Below, piece by piece: positions 24,886-33,212 of a stretch of DNA of 64,000 bases. Positions within the stretch are counted from its first letter, which is position 1; every line of letters starts with the position of its first letter. Below the pieces are notes generated by a model. That model did not search any database, was not told the DNA's origin, and saw only the letters and a program-made list of their open reading frames with translations. This DNA is from Roseomonas nitratireducens (GTDB taxonomy: Bacteria; Pseudomonadota; Alphaproteobacteria; Acetobacterales; Acetobacteraceae), in the NCBI RefSeq assembly GCF_017813355.1, contig NZ_JAGIYZ010000019.1:1-64000 (forward strand). Reading direction: 5' to 3'. The translations under genes were made by a program, and so were the position numbers.

Positions 24886-27165
24886 TCATCCCTTCGCACG
24901 CTCCACCTGCGTCACGCCCGGGCAGGCGCGCAGCGCGGCGAGGATGGCGGCGAGGTGCCCCGTGTCGCGCACCTCCACGTCCAGCAGCACCTCGCACCAC
25001 TCCCCCGCGCGGTTGAGGATGCGCAGGCTGTTCACCGCCCCTTCCTGCCGCGCGATCGCCGTCGTCAGGCCCGCCAGCGCGCCGGCGTTGTTCTCGGCCG
25101 TCAGCTCGATCCGCCCGACATGGGCGCCCTTGGCACCGCCATCGTATTCCCAGTCCACGTCGATGAAGCGCTCGGGCGTGGCGGAGAAGGCCTCCAGCCC
25201 GTGGCAGTCATGCTTGTGGATCGTCACGCCGCGCCCCGTGGTGACGATGCCGACGATGCGGTCGCCCGGCAGCGGGTGGCAGCAGCCGGCGAAATGCACC
25301 GCCATGCCGGAGACGAGGCCGGTCACGCCCATCGCCGAATCGCGCTTGGACGACGGCGCGCGGTCGGCCTTGCCCGCCGTCAGCGTCGGCCCGGCGCCGA
25401 GCCGCCCGCGCGGGCGGGCAAGCGGCATCTGGTCCACCGAGCGCATATGCGTGCGCATCTCGGGCACCGCGGCGTGCAGCACCTCCCGCGGGGAGAGGTT
25501 GCCCGAGGCGACCGCGACGCAGAGCGTCTCGAAATCCGGCTGCTTCAGCGCCTTCACGGCCGGCTCGGCGATCTTCTCGCTGAAGTCGAGGCCCGCGGCG
25601 CGGAACGCCTTGGCGATCGCCGCGCGCCCTTCCTCCCGCTGCTCGGCGCGCTGGCGGGCATGGACGAAGCGGCGGATGCGCGCGCGCGCCTTGCCGGTGA
25701 CGACGAAGCGTTCCCAGGCCGGGTTCGGGCTGCCGCCGCGGGCGGTGATGATCTCGACCTGGTCGCCATTCTCCAGCGTGTGGCGCAGCGGCACGATCTT
25801 GCCGTTCACCTTGGCGCCGACGGTGTTGTCGCCGACCTGGCTGTGCACCTGGTAGGCGAAGTCGACCGGCGTCGCGCCGCGCGGCAATTCGATCAGGTCG
25901 CCCTTGGGCGTGAAGCAGAAGACCTGGTCGCGATGCAGTTCGAGCTTGGTGTGGTCGAGGAAGTCCTGCGGGTCGGAGGCGGATTCCAGGATCTCCAGCA
26001 GGTCGCGCACCCAGGGGTAGCGCTTGCGCGTCGCGGCCGATCCCTCGCCCTGCTTGTACACCCAGTGCGCCGCCACGCCGTATTCCGCGACGTCGTGCAT
26101 CTCGCGCGTGCGGATCTGCACCTCGATCTTGGCGTTGCGCTTTTCCGGCACCGTCACGCCGGTGTGGACCGACTGGTAGCCGTTGGTCTTGGGCGTGCTG
26201 ATCCAGTCCTTGAACCGGCCGGGCACGACGCGATAGGCGGAATGGATGGCGCCGAGCGCGCCGTAGCAATCGCCCTTGTCCTTCACGATGACGCGGAAGG
26301 CCATGATGTCGGACAGCTGCTCGAACGCGACGTTCTTGCGCTGCATCTTGAGCCAGATGGAATAGGGCGACTTCTCCCGCCCCTGCACCTCGATCGCCTC
26401 GACCCCCGCCTCCCGCAGCACGCGGCGGACATCCTGCTCGATCTCCTCGATCAGGTCCGCGCCCTGGCCGCGCAGGTAGGTCAGGCGCGCGGCGATGGTC
26501 TGCCAGGCATCCGGGTTCATCTCCCGGAAGGACAGCGTCTCGATCTCGGTCTTGAGCGCGTCCATGCCGATGCGCTCGGCGAGCGGGGCATAGATCTCGA
26601 GCGTCTCGCGCGCCGTGCGCACGCGCTTCTCGGGCTTGGCCACCGCGCCGATGGTGCGCATGTTGTGCAGCCGGTCCGCGAGCTTGACGATGAGGACGCG
26701 GATGTCCTCGCTCATGGCCAGCACCAGCTTGCGGAAATTCTCCGCCTGCTTGGTGCGCTCGGATTGCAGTTCGAGCCGCGTCAGCTTGGTCACGCCGTCG
26801 ACGAGGCGCGCCACTTCCTTGCCGAAGCGCTTCTCGAGTTCCGCCAGCGTGACGCCGGTGTCCTCGACCGTGTCGTGCAGCAGCGCGGTCGCGACGGTCG
26901 CGGCATCGAGCCGGTAGCCGGCGAGGATGTCGGCGACGGCGAGCGGATGGACGATGTAGGGCTGCCCGTCCTCCCGCCGCTGCGGGGCGTGGGCTTCCTC
27001 GGCCAGCGCGTAGGCGCGCTCGATCAGGCCGCCATCGGCGCGGGGATCGTAGGCGAGGACCTTGGCCGCGAGTTCGGCACCGGGGTTCACTGTCCCGGTG
27101 CCGCGCAGCCCTTCGGGGGCCGGCAGGGGGCCGTTGCTGGGGCGGCCTGCGGCGCCCTGGCCCAT
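24886..27165 (-). CDS. rsh: Bifunctional (p)ppGpp synthetase/hydrolase (RelA/SpoT homolog)
   Basis: Makes and degrades the stringent-response alarmone. The 759 aa protein has an intact HD hydrolase domain (about 45-195; [10 protein letters not shown] and [12 protein letters not shown]). The synthetase domain (about 240-350) carries [19 protein letters not shown]; its RFKD form is that of bifunctional enzymes. TGS (about 405-465) and a C-terminal ACT domain (about 680-755) follow. As the only such gene here, and with alphaproteobacteria usually having one long Rsh, it is probably the main enzyme. It follows rpoZ by 9 bp, linking alarmone synthesis with the omega subunit that helps form an RNA polymerase ppGpp site. 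Confidence 0.96.
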   Translation of the reverse strand: MGQGAAGRPSNGPLPAPEGLRGTGTVNPGAELAAKVLAYDPRADGGLIERAYALAEEAHAPQRREDGQPYIVHPLAVADILAGYRLDAATVATALLHDTVEDTGVTLAELEKRFGKEVARLVDGVTKLTRLELQSERTKQAENFRKLVLAMSEDIRVLIVKLADRLHNMRTIGAVAKPEKRVRTARETLEIYAPLAERIGMDALKTEIETLSFREMNPDAWQTIAARLTYLRGQGADLIEEIEQDVRRVLREAGVEAIEVQGREKSPYSIWLKMQRKNVAFEQLSDIMAFRVIVKDKGDCYGALGAIHSAYRVVPGRFKDWISTPKTNGYQSVHTGVTVPEKRNAKIEVQIRTREMHDVAEYGVAAHWVYKQGEGSAATRKRYPWVRDLLEILESASDPQDFLDHTKLELHRDQVFCFTPKGDLIELPRGATPVDFAYQVHSQVGDNTVGAKVNGKIVPLRHTLENGDQVEIITARGGSPNPAWERFVVTGKARARIRRFVHARQRAEQREEGRAAIAKAFRAAGLDFSEKIAEPAVKALKQPDFETLCVAVASGNLSPREVLHAAVPEMRTHMRSVDQMPLARPRGRLGAGPTLTAGKADRAPSSKRDSAMGVTGLVSGMAVHFAGCCHPLPGDRIVGIVTTGRGVTIHKHDCHGLEAFSATPERFIDVDWEYDGGAKGAHVGRIELTAENNAGALAGLTTAIARQEGAVNSLRILNRAGEWCEVLLDVEVRDTGHLAAILAALRACPGVTQVERAKG

Positions 27166-27174
27166 GGCGCGGCC

Positions 27175-27567
27175 TTAGCGCTTGCCGGCCAGTTCCGCGG
27201 CGATCGCCGCCTCGATGTCGTCGGGCGACAGATCCTCGGCGGAGGCCTCGGGCAGCGCTTCGTCCTGCACTTCCATGATGCCGAAGATGTTCTCGTCGGT
27301 GGCGATGATGTCCATCACCTCCTCCTCGGCAGGCTCGGGCTCCGGCGCGCGGCTCAGCGACTTGATGAGGTCGCCTTCCAGCGCGGCGAGCTCGACCTTC
27401 TCCTCGGCGATCTCGCGCAGCGCCACGACGGGGTTCTTGTCGTTGTCGCGATCGACCTCGATCTGCTCCCCGCGGCTGATGTTGCGCGCGCGCTGGGCGG
27501 CGAGCAGCACGAGCTCGAAGCGGTTCGGGATCTTCTCGATGCAGTCTTCGACCGTGACGCGCGCCAT
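27175..27567 (-). CDS. rpoZ: RNA polymerase omega subunit
   Basis: Stabilises the beta' subunit of RNA polymerase. It has 130 aa: the conserved core [31 protein letters not shown] plus [10 protein letters not shown], then a long acidic C-terminal tail (about 65-130) typical of alphaproteobacterial omega. The ATG at 27567 is selected because the family always begins MARVTVEDC; an upstream in-frame ATG would add 18 unrelated residues. It heads the rpoZ-rsh pair. Confidence 0.95.
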   Translation of the reverse strand: MARVTVEDCIEKIPNRFELVLLAAQRARNISRGEQIEVDRDNDKNPVVALREIAEEKVELAALEGDLIKSLSRAPEPEPAEEEVMDIIATDENIFGIMEVQDEALPEASAEDLSPDDIEAAIAAELAGKR

Positions 27568-27676
27568 GGAGGCTCCAAACAGATGTGGGGCGCGCGGAGG
27601 GGTCCCCCGGCGCCCGGGCATGCCGGTGAACCCTCCACATAGCCACGCCCCGCCCTGGAAGCAAGGCGCAACCGCG

Positions 27677-28189
27677 CTATTCCCCCGCCAGCCGCCCGAT
27701 CTCCTGGGGCGGCAGGGCGGCGATCAGCGCCTCCACCGGCCGGCCCAGCACGGGGTGGACCCAGCCGGGGGCCACCTCCGCCAGCGGGCGCAGCACGAAG
27801 GCGCGCTCCGCCGCCCGCGGATGGGGCAGGATCGGCGCCGGCCCGGCCAGGACCCGCCCGCCCAGGTCGATCAGGTCCAGGTCCAGCACCCGCGGCGCGT
27901 TCGGGAAGGGCCGCGCCCGGCCGGCCTCGTCCTCGATGGCGTGCAGGGCGGCGAGCAGCCCCTCGGGCGTCGCCTCCCCCTCCAGCCGCGCGACCCCGTT
28001 CACATAGGGCGGGGAGCGCGGGTCGGGCGGGATCGGCGCCGATTCCCACCAGGAGGAGACGGCGACGACCCGCAGCCCCGGAATCGCGCCGAGCCGCCCG
28101 ACCGCCCAGCGGCAGGTCTCGTGCGGCCCCGCGCCATCCTCCCGCGGCAGGTTGGCGCCGATCGCCACCAGCGCGACCTCAGCCGGCAT
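27677..28189 (-). CDS. folK: 2-amino-4-hydroxy-6-hydroxymethyldihydropteridine pyrophosphokinase
   Basis: Pyrophosphorylates the pterin precursor in folate synthesis, using ATP. It has 170 aa with the HPPK pattern: ALVAIGANL at the start, [18 protein letters not shown], the Mg-binding [12 protein letters not shown] and [26 protein letters not shown]. It lies 110 bp upstream of rpoZ on the same strand and divergent from the NYN gene. Confidence 0.93.
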   Translation of the reverse strand: MPAEVALVAIGANLPREDGAGPHETCRWAVGRLGAIPGLRVVAVSSWWESAPIPPDPRSPPYVNGVARLEGEATPEGLLAALHAIEDEAGRARPFPNAPRVLDLDLIDLGGRVLAGPAPILPHPRAAERAFVLRPLAEVAPGWVHPVLGRPVEALIAALPPQEIGRLAGE

Positions 28190-28263
28190 GACAGGACCCC
28201 CCGGAGGGTGTAGCGGACGCCGGCCCGCGATACGGCGGCGCCAGGGAAGGCAGGACCAAGGAC

Positions 28264-28932
28264 ATGCGGCGACAAGGTGCTGCTGAGCGCATCGGGGTCT
28301 TCGTGGATGGGGCGAACCTCTACCACACCTCCCGCGCGCTGGGCTTCGAGATCGATTTCGCCGCGCTGCTCGACTATTTCCGTGGCGGCACCTACCTCGT
28401 CCGCGCCTTCTACTACACCGCGGTGGTCGAGACGGAGGACTACTCCCCGCTTCGCCCGCTGACCGACTGGCTCGGCTACAATGGCTGGCAGGTGGTCACC
28501 AAGCCGGCCAAGCAGCAATCGGACCCGAGCGGGCGGCTGCGCCTGAAGGGCAACATGGATGTCGAGATCGCGGTCGACATGCTGGAGCTCGCCCCGCAGC
28601 TCGACCACGTGGTGCTGTTCTCGGGCGACGGCGATTTCCGCCGGCTGGTGGAATCGGTGCAGCGGACGGGCGCGCGGGTGACGGTCGTCTCCTCGATGCG
28701 CGCGCAGCCGCCGATGATCGCCGACGAGTTGCGCCGCCAGGCCGATGCCTTCCTGGAACTGGAGGAGATCGCGCCGCAGATCACGCGCCGGCAGATCGAA
28801 CCCCGCGGCCGCGCCGCCGCGGCCGCGCCGCCGCCGCCGTCGGCCCCCATAGCCGCCCCCGCGCCGCGCCCGACGCGCGCGACGCCGGCCGACCCCTATG
28901 CCGATGCGGTGGTGCCGGAGCCCGAGGCTTGA
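28264..28932 (+). CDS. NYN-domain (LabA/DUF88-like) putative RNase
   Basis: PIN-like NYN fold protein, 222 aa. The acidic metal-binding positions are visible: Asp15 in GVFVDGANLYH, the pair in GNMDVEIAVDMLEL, and LFSGDGDFRRLVE. NYN proteins of this group are predicted single-strand RNases. The C-terminal 60 residues are Pro/Ala-rich and disordered. It overlaps the next gene by 4 bp, so an NYN nuclease and a uracil-DNA glycosylase are translationally coupled. RNA target unknown. Confidence 0.88.
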   Translation: MRRQGAAERIGVFVDGANLYHTSRALGFEIDFAALLDYFRGGTYLVRAFYYTAVVETEDYSPLRPLTDWLGYNGWQVVTKPAKQQSDPSGRLRLKGNMDVEIAVDMLELAPQLDHVVLFSGDGDFRRLVESVQRTGARVTVVSSMRAQPPMIADELRRQADAFLELEEIAPQITRRQIEPRGRAAAAAPPPPSAPIAAPAPRPTRATPADPYADAVVPEPEA

Positions 28933-29561
28933 GCGCCGCGCCCGCCCATGACTGCCCGCTCTGCCCGCGCCTGGTCGCCTATCGCACGGCGAACCGCGCG
29001 GCCAATCCCGGCTGGCACAACGGGCCGGTGCCCTCCTGGGGGCCGCGGGATGCTCCGCTGCTCGTGCTCGGCCTCGCCCCCGGCGTGCGCGGGGCGAACC
29101 GGACGGGGCGGCCCTTCACGGGGGACTATGCCGGGCGGCTGCTCTACGGGACCCTGCTGAAATTCGGCCAGGCGCGCGGGGAATTCCGCGAGGACCCCAA
29201 TGACGGCATGGAGCTGACCGGCTGCCGCATCGCCAACGCCGTGCGCTGCGTGCCGCCCGAGAACCTGCCCACGCCGGCCGAGATCAGGACCTGCAACGGC
29301 TTCCTGCAGGCGGAACTCGCCGCCATGCCGGGGCTGCGCGCGGTGCTCGCGCTCGGCGTCGTCGCGCACAACGCGCTGCTGCGGGCCAAGGGCATCCCGG
29401 CATCCCGCCATGCCTTCGCGCATGGCGCGATCCATGTGCTGCCGGACGGGCTGATGCTGGCCGATTCCTACCATGTCAGCCGCTACAACACCTCGACCCG
29501 CCGGCTGACGCCGGAGATGTTCGAGGCCGCGGTCGAAGCGCTGCTCGCGCGGCTGGGTTGA
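28929..29561 (+). CDS. Family 5 uracil-DNA glycosylase (UDGb type)
   Basis: Removes uracil, and in this family often hypoxanthine or other deaminated bases, from DNA. It has 210 aa. Diagnostic motifs are LGLAPGVRGANRTGRPFTGD, in which the first catalytic Asp of family 1 is absent as normal for UDGb, and DSYHVSRYNTSTRRLTPEMF. Cysteines in CPLCPR, NAVRCVPP and RTCNGF probably hold a 4Fe-4S cluster. The start is TTG at 28929, overlapping the NYN stop (TTGA); no ATG exists until far downstream. Confidence 0.9.
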   Translation: MSAAPAHDCPLCPRLVAYRTANRAANPGWHNGPVPSWGPRDAPLLVLGLAPGVRGANRTGRPFTGDYAGRLLYGTLLKFGQARGEFREDPNDGMELTGCRIANAVRCVPPENLPTPAEIRTCNGFLQAELAAMPGLRAVLALGVVAHNALLRAKGIPASRHAFAHGAIHVLPDGLMLADSYHVSRYNTSTRRLTPEMFEAAVEALLARLG

Positions 29562-29625
29562 CCGCGGGGCTTGCCGGAACGGCGGCACAACGGCTTCGAT
29601 GGCGCCGCCGACGGAGACCACGCCC

Positions 29626-30225
29626 ATGCCGCGCCGCCTTGCCTGCCTTCTCATGCTCGGCTTGCTGCTTGCCCCACCAGCCCTTGCCCGGCCGCCGGCG
29701 CCGCCCGAGGCGGAGCGCGCCATTCCCGGCCGGCCCGGCTGGTCGGTCGCCGCGGATAGCGGCTGCTGGATCTGGAATCCGAATTCGAAGGAGGGCGAGA
29801 CGCTCGCCTTCACCGGCCCCTGCCCCGCCGGCCCGGCCGAGGGCGAGGGCGAGGGCGTCTGGCGCTGGACCGAGGATGGCAAGGCGGAGGTGGAACGCTT
29901 CGGCGGCACGCTCCGCAACGGACGCCTGGACGGCCAAGGCTGGTACGAATTCGGCGAGGGCGACCGGTATGATGGCGGCTTCCGCGCCAACGACTTCCAC
30001 GGCCATGGCGTGCATGTCTGGCCCGGCGGCCGCCGCTACGAAGGGATGTGGGAGGATGATTTCCCCCACGGCCAGGGCGTCTACACCGACCCCGACAACC
30101 GCGTCGCCGGCATGTGGCGCTCCGGCTGCTTCTTCGAAGGCGGGCAACTGGTGATGGCGATCGGGCGGGAGGATGACGAATGCGTCGCCTTCATCCCGCG
30201 CCTCGCGCCGCCGCTCAGGCCGTAG
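29626..30225 (+). CDS. Exported MORN-repeat protein
   Basis: Secreted or periplasmic protein, 199 aa. The signal peptide is MPRRLACLLMLGLLLAPPALA. Residues about 95-185 hold MORN-like beta-hairpin repeats (GTLRNGRLDGQGWYEFGEGDRYDGGF, FHGHGVHVWPGGRRYEGMWE, FPHGQGVYTDPD; each G-x-G-x-Y/W pattern). The N-terminal part contains the Cys pair in SGCWIWN and TGPCPAG. The ATG at 29626 is set by GGAG nine bases upstream. Its last 11 bases overlap the 3' end of the opposing glutathione peroxidase gene. MORN repeats often bind lipid or assemble scaffolds; the role here is unknown. Confidence 0.82.
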   Translation: MPRRLACLLMLGLLLAPPALARPPAPPEAERAIPGRPGWSVAADSGCWIWNPNSKEGETLAFTGPCPAGPAEGEGEGVWRWTEDGKAEVERFGGTLRNGRLDGQGWYEFGEGDRYDGGFRANDFHGHGVHVWPGGRRYEGMWEDDFPHGQGVYTDPDNRVAGMWRSGCFFEGGQLVMAIGREDDECVAFIPRLAPPLRP

Positions 30226-30766
30226 GGGCGGCGAGCGCGGCCTCGATCGCCTGGGTCATCTCGCGGCTGTCGGGCTCGATGCGCGTGGCGAAGCCCTGCA
30301 CGCGGCGCCCGTCGCGCGCGACGAGGTATTTGTGGAAGTTCCAGCGCGGCTCGCCGCCGGCGCGCGACGACGCCCAGCGGAAGAAGGGATGCGCCTGCAC
30401 GCCGCGCACCCGCGTCAGCCCCGCCATCGGGAACTCGATGCCGAATTGCGCGTCGCAGAACTCGCGGATCTGCCGGGCGTTGCCGGCTTCCTGGTTGAAG
30501 TCGTTCGACGGCACGCCGAGCACGACGAGGCCGCGCGCCTGGTAGCGGTCGTGCAGCCGCTGGAGTGCCGCGTATTGCGGCGTGAAGCCGCAGAAGGACG
30601 CGGTGTTGACCACCAGCAGCACCCGCCCGCGCCAGGCGGCGAGGTCGATCTCGCCGCCTTCGAGGGAGGCGAAGCGGAACGAAAAAGCGTCGGGCTCGGA
30701 CGCATCCGCGGGCATGGCGGCCATCAGCGGCACTGCCAGCAGGGCGCGGCGAAGGGCATCAGCCAT
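30215..30766 (-). CDS. Exported glutathione peroxidase-family protein (Cys type)
   Basis: Thiol peroxidase of 183 aa. Active-site Cys59 lies in VVNTASFCGFTPQY, with the supporting Gln in PSNDFNQEAGN and Trp in RWNFHKYLVARDG, completing the Cys-Gln-Trp site; there is no selenocysteine. Unlike most bacterial GPx it has an N-terminal hydrophobic leader (ALRRALLAVPLMAAMPADA), so it is probably periplasmic. Its start overlaps the end of the molybdopterin enzyme gene by 8 bp, indicating translational coupling. It likely reduces lipid or organic peroxides; the thiol donor is unclear. Confidence 0.88.
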   Translation of the reverse strand: MADALRRALLAVPLMAAMPADASEPDAFSFRFASLEGGEIDLAAWRGRVLLVVNTASFCGFTPQYAALQRLHDRYQARGLVVLGVPSNDFNQEAGNARQIREFCDAQFGIEFPMAGLTRVRGVQAHPFFRWASSRAGGEPRWNFHKYLVARDGRRVQGFATRIEPDSREMTQAIEAALAAPTA

Positions 30767-31427
30767 AGCGTTCCTCCATCCAGGGATCGCCGCGATTGTG
30801 GTAGCCGCGCACCTCCCAGAAGCCGGGCCGGTCGGCGGCGAGCAATTCCACCCGCGTGATCCATTTCGGGCTTTTCCAGAAGTACAGGCGCGGCAGCACG
30901 AGCCGCACCGGCGCGCCGTGCTGGCGTTCCAGCGGCGCGCCTTCCCACGCATGGGCGAAGATCACGTCGGGGGCGGCGAAATCCTCGAGCGTCAGGTTCG
31001 TCGTGTAGCCGTCGTAGCAGGTCAGGCTGACGAAGCGCGCCTCGGGCTTCGGCCTCGCCTGGGCGAGGATGTCGGCGACCTTCACGCCGGCGAAGCGGTT
31101 GTCGTAGCGGCTCCACTGGGTCACGCAGTGGATGTCGCAGACCATCTCGCTTTGCGGCAGCGCCATGAAGGCGTCCCAATCGAGGGCAAGGCGGTTCTCG
31201 ACCAGCCCTTCGACCCGCAGGCGGAACTTCGCCTTGGATACGTCCGGCTGGACGCCGAGGTCGAGCACCGGCCAGTCCTTCACCAGCGTCTGGCCGGGCG
31301 GCAGGCGGTCGCGCGCGGGGTCGGCGGTGGTGCCGGTCAGCAGCCGGCCTTCCTCGGCCCATTTCTCCTTGGTGCGGATCAGCTTGTCGCGCACCGCCCC
31401 GGTCGTCGGGACCTCGTCCTCGGTCAT
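30759..31427 (-). CDS. Sulfite-oxidase-fold molybdopterin enzyme (MsrP/YedY-like, without Tat signal)
   Basis: Molybdopterin-binding oxidoreductase domain, 222 aa. The Mo ligand is Cys101 in CDIHCVTQWSRYDNRFAGVKVADIL, and pterin-binding motifs include LTCYDGYTTNLTL and LVLPRLYFWKSPKWITRVEL. Unlike MsrP it lacks a twin-arginine leader (it begins MTEDEVPTTGAVRDKLIRTK) and seems cytoplasmic; no haem partner (MsrQ) is encoded nearby. The ATG at 31427 is preferred over one 16 codons upstream. It is co-transcribed with the exported peroxidase, suggesting an oxidative-damage role, which is inference. Confidence 0.87.
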   Translation of the reverse strand: MTEDEVPTTGAVRDKLIRTKEKWAEEGRLLTGTTADPARDRLPPGQTLVKDWPVLDLGVQPDVSKAKFRLRVEGLVENRLALDWDAFMALPQSEMVCDIHCVTQWSRYDNRFAGVKVADILAQARPKPEARFVSLTCYDGYTTNLTLEDFAAPDVIFAHAWEGAPLERQHGAPVRLVLPRLYFWKSPKWITRVELLAADRPGFWEVRGYHNRGDPWMEERYG

Positions 31428-31484
31428 CGCGATCTCCTCGCCGCGAATAGGTGCGGCCGAAGGGCGCCGATGCAAGCCCCGTCG

Positions 31485-31847
31485 TCAGGCCTGGCCGCAG
31501 AGCCGCGCGACGGCCGCGGTGAGGTCCGCGGGATCGTAGGGCTTGGGCAGCACCGGCGCGTTGCGGTGCTGCGGCGGGACGCCGGCCGCGCCATAGCCGG
31601 TCGCGACGACGAAGGGGATGCCGCGCGCGGCGAGCAGGTCGGCGATGCCGCCGGAACTCTCGCCCGCCAGGTTGAGGTCCAGCACCACGGCGCTCGGGCG
31701 CTCGCCCTCGAGCAGGTGCAGCGCCTCGGTCACGGTGCGGGCGGGGCCGATGACGCCGTACCCGGCATCGTTCAGCGCATCCTCGACCAGCATGGCGACG
31801 AGCGTCTCGTCCTCGACGATCAGGATGCGGTGCGGGAAGTCGAGCAT
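31485..31847 (-). CDS. Single-domain response regulator
   Basis: Stand-alone receiver domain, 120 aa. The phosphoacceptor is Asp57 in VVLDLNLAG, the Mg site Glu12-Asp13 in ILIVEDE, the switch Thr83 in VATGYG, and Lys102 in LPKPYDP. There is no output domain. The Gly-rich VATGYGAAGVP is typical of CheY-like regulators that work with HWE/HisKA2 kinases in alphaproteobacteria. The ATG at 31847 is set by AGGGGAG upstream. No kinase is adjacent. A low-GC dyad lies about 105 bp upstream. Confidence 0.88.
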   Translation of the reverse strand: MLDFPHRILIVEDETLVAMLVEDALNDAGYGVIGPARTVTEALHLLEGERPSAVVLDLNLAGESSGGIADLLAARGIPFVVATGYGAAGVPPQHRNAPVLPKPYDPADLTAAVARLCGQA

Positions 31848-31949
31848 GGTCGTCGGGTCTCCCCTGGGCAGATGCATTCATGGACCGGCGCACCGATGCG
31901 CCGCGGCGAGACTGCGAACTGAGGCGCAGCATAGCCTGTCGATCCGACT

Positions 31950-31964
31950 TTGAATCAGATTCAA
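31950..31964. promoter_or_regulatory. 15-bp inverted repeat upstream of the response regulator
   Basis: TTGAATC-A-GATTCAA is a perfect dyad inside an AT-rich island, followed by a second short dyad GTGATTCAC (31971-31979). On the minus strand TATGCT lies about 20 bp further on, as a possible -10. It could be an operator or part of the promoter of the receiver gene, or a 3' signal of the transporter gene ending at 31995. Confidence 0.45.
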
Positions 31965-31994
31965 GAAAAAGTGATTCACTAGGTGAAGTTGCAC

Positions 31995-33212
31995 TCACTT
32001 CCGCGAAAAAGCGACCGCCATCGCAACCGCAGCGACACCCGCGACGGCCATGCCCGCAATCGCAGCGCGCGGCCCGACCGCATCCGCCAGCGCGCCCACC
32101 ACCAGCACGCCGAGCGGACCCATGCCGATGCAGGTCGTCGTCAGGCCGAGGATGCGCGACCGCGCCTCGATCGGCGCCTGCATCATCACGAGCCCGGTCT
32201 GCAGGCTGGCGAAGCAGGCCGTGCCGATGCCGCCCACCATCAGCAGCAGCGCGGCGAGCGGCAGGCCGGGCGCCAGCGCCGCCGCGCAGAGCACCACGAG
32301 GAAGCCGGCCGAGCCGAGCGCGAAGGCGAGCCGGCCGGGCGGCGGCCCGCGCCGCAGCGCGATGGCCAGCCCCGCGAGCAGCGCGCCGAAGGGCTCCGCC
32401 GCGGCGAGCAGCCCGATCTCGACCGGGCTCGCCTGGAAGGCGATCGCCCCGAAGGCCGGCAGGATCGCGGTGTAGGAGAAGCCGAAGACGTTCATCGCGA
32501 TGGTGATGCCGAGCACGAGGCGCAGCGCGGGCATGGACAGCGCGATGCGCAGCGCCTCGGCCACGTCCGCCACCAGCCGGCGGGCGACCAGCATGCGCCG
32601 TTCCTGGGTGTGCGCCACGCCCATCACCAGCGTGAAGGCGAGCACATAGACGCAGGAGGCGATGACATAGGCCGTGGTGACGCCGACCGTCTGGTAGAAG
32701 ATGCCGCCCGCCAGCGGCCCGACCATGCGCGTGGTGCTGCCCGTCATGGTGTCGAAGGCGACCGCCTGGACGATGCGCTGCGGCCCCGCCGCTTCCGCCA
32801 CCATCCGCCGGCGCGTCGCCAGTTCGTTGGTCCAGACGAGCCCGCCGAGCAGCCCGTTGAGGAACAGGTGCCACAGCGCGAGTTGCCCCGTCGCGGACAG
32901 GATGGCGATGACGATGGCGCCGCCCGCCGTCGCCGCCTGGCCGGCCATCAGCAGCCGCTTGCGGTCCAGGCTCTCGGCCACCGCGCCCGCCAGCGCGCCC
33001 GCCGTCAGCATCGGCAGCGCGCGCGACATCAGCACGAGGGAGACGGCGAAGGCGGATCCCGTCAGCTCATAGGCGAACAGCCCGCTGACGAGCATCTCCA
33101 CCCAGCGCATCGAATTGGTCATGCCGCCCGCCGCCCAGAGACGGACGAAGGTGCCGTCCGCGAGCAGCTCGCGGACGGGACTTCGGCCGGGGGACGGGGC
33201 GGGCGGGTTCAA
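31995..33212 (-). CDS. MFS transporter (MFS_3/EntS-like)
   Basis: Major facilitator, 405 aa, with about 11-12 hydrophobic helices. The first half has FVRLWAAGGMTNSMRWVEMLVSGLFAYELTGSAFAVSLVL, and the loop AESLDRKRLLMAGQ is the A-like motif between TM2 and TM3. The subgroup exports siderophores, organic acids or drugs. The start is TTG at 33212, overlapping the stop of the alpha-hydroxy-acid oxidase gene (TTGA), so the two are coupled. The link suggests transport of a hydroxy or keto acid, but the sequence cannot name it. Confidence 0.88.
   Translation of the reverse strand: MNPPAPSPGRSPVRELLADGTFVRLWAAGGMTNSMRWVEMLVSGLFAYELTGSAFAVSLVLMSRALPMLTAGALAGAVAESLDRKRLLMAGQAATAGGAIVIAILSATGQLALWHLFLNGLLGGLVWTNELATRRRMVAEAAGPQRIVQAVAFDTMTGSTTRMVGPLAGGIFYQTVGVTTAYVIASCVYVLAFTLVMGVAHTQERRMLVARRLVADVAEALRIALSMPALRLVLGITIAMNVFGFSYTAILPAFGAIAFQASPVEIGLLAAAEPFGALLAGLAIALRRGPPPGRLAFALGSAGFLVVLCAAALAPGLPLAALLLMVGGIGTACFASLQTGLVMMQAPIEARSRILGLTTTCIGMGPLGVLVVGALADAVGPRAAIAGMAVAGVAAVAMAVAFSRK

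Noticed and set aside
24661-27642. Plus-strand open frame of about 990 codons opposite rsh and rpoZ
   Set aside because: Shadow of the conserved minus-strand genes; no domain pattern, and stop codons are rare in this frame because of high GC.
30215-30766. Selenocysteine-type glutathione peroxidase
   Set aside because: The active-site codon is an ordinary cysteine codon (Cys59) and there is no in-frame TGA.
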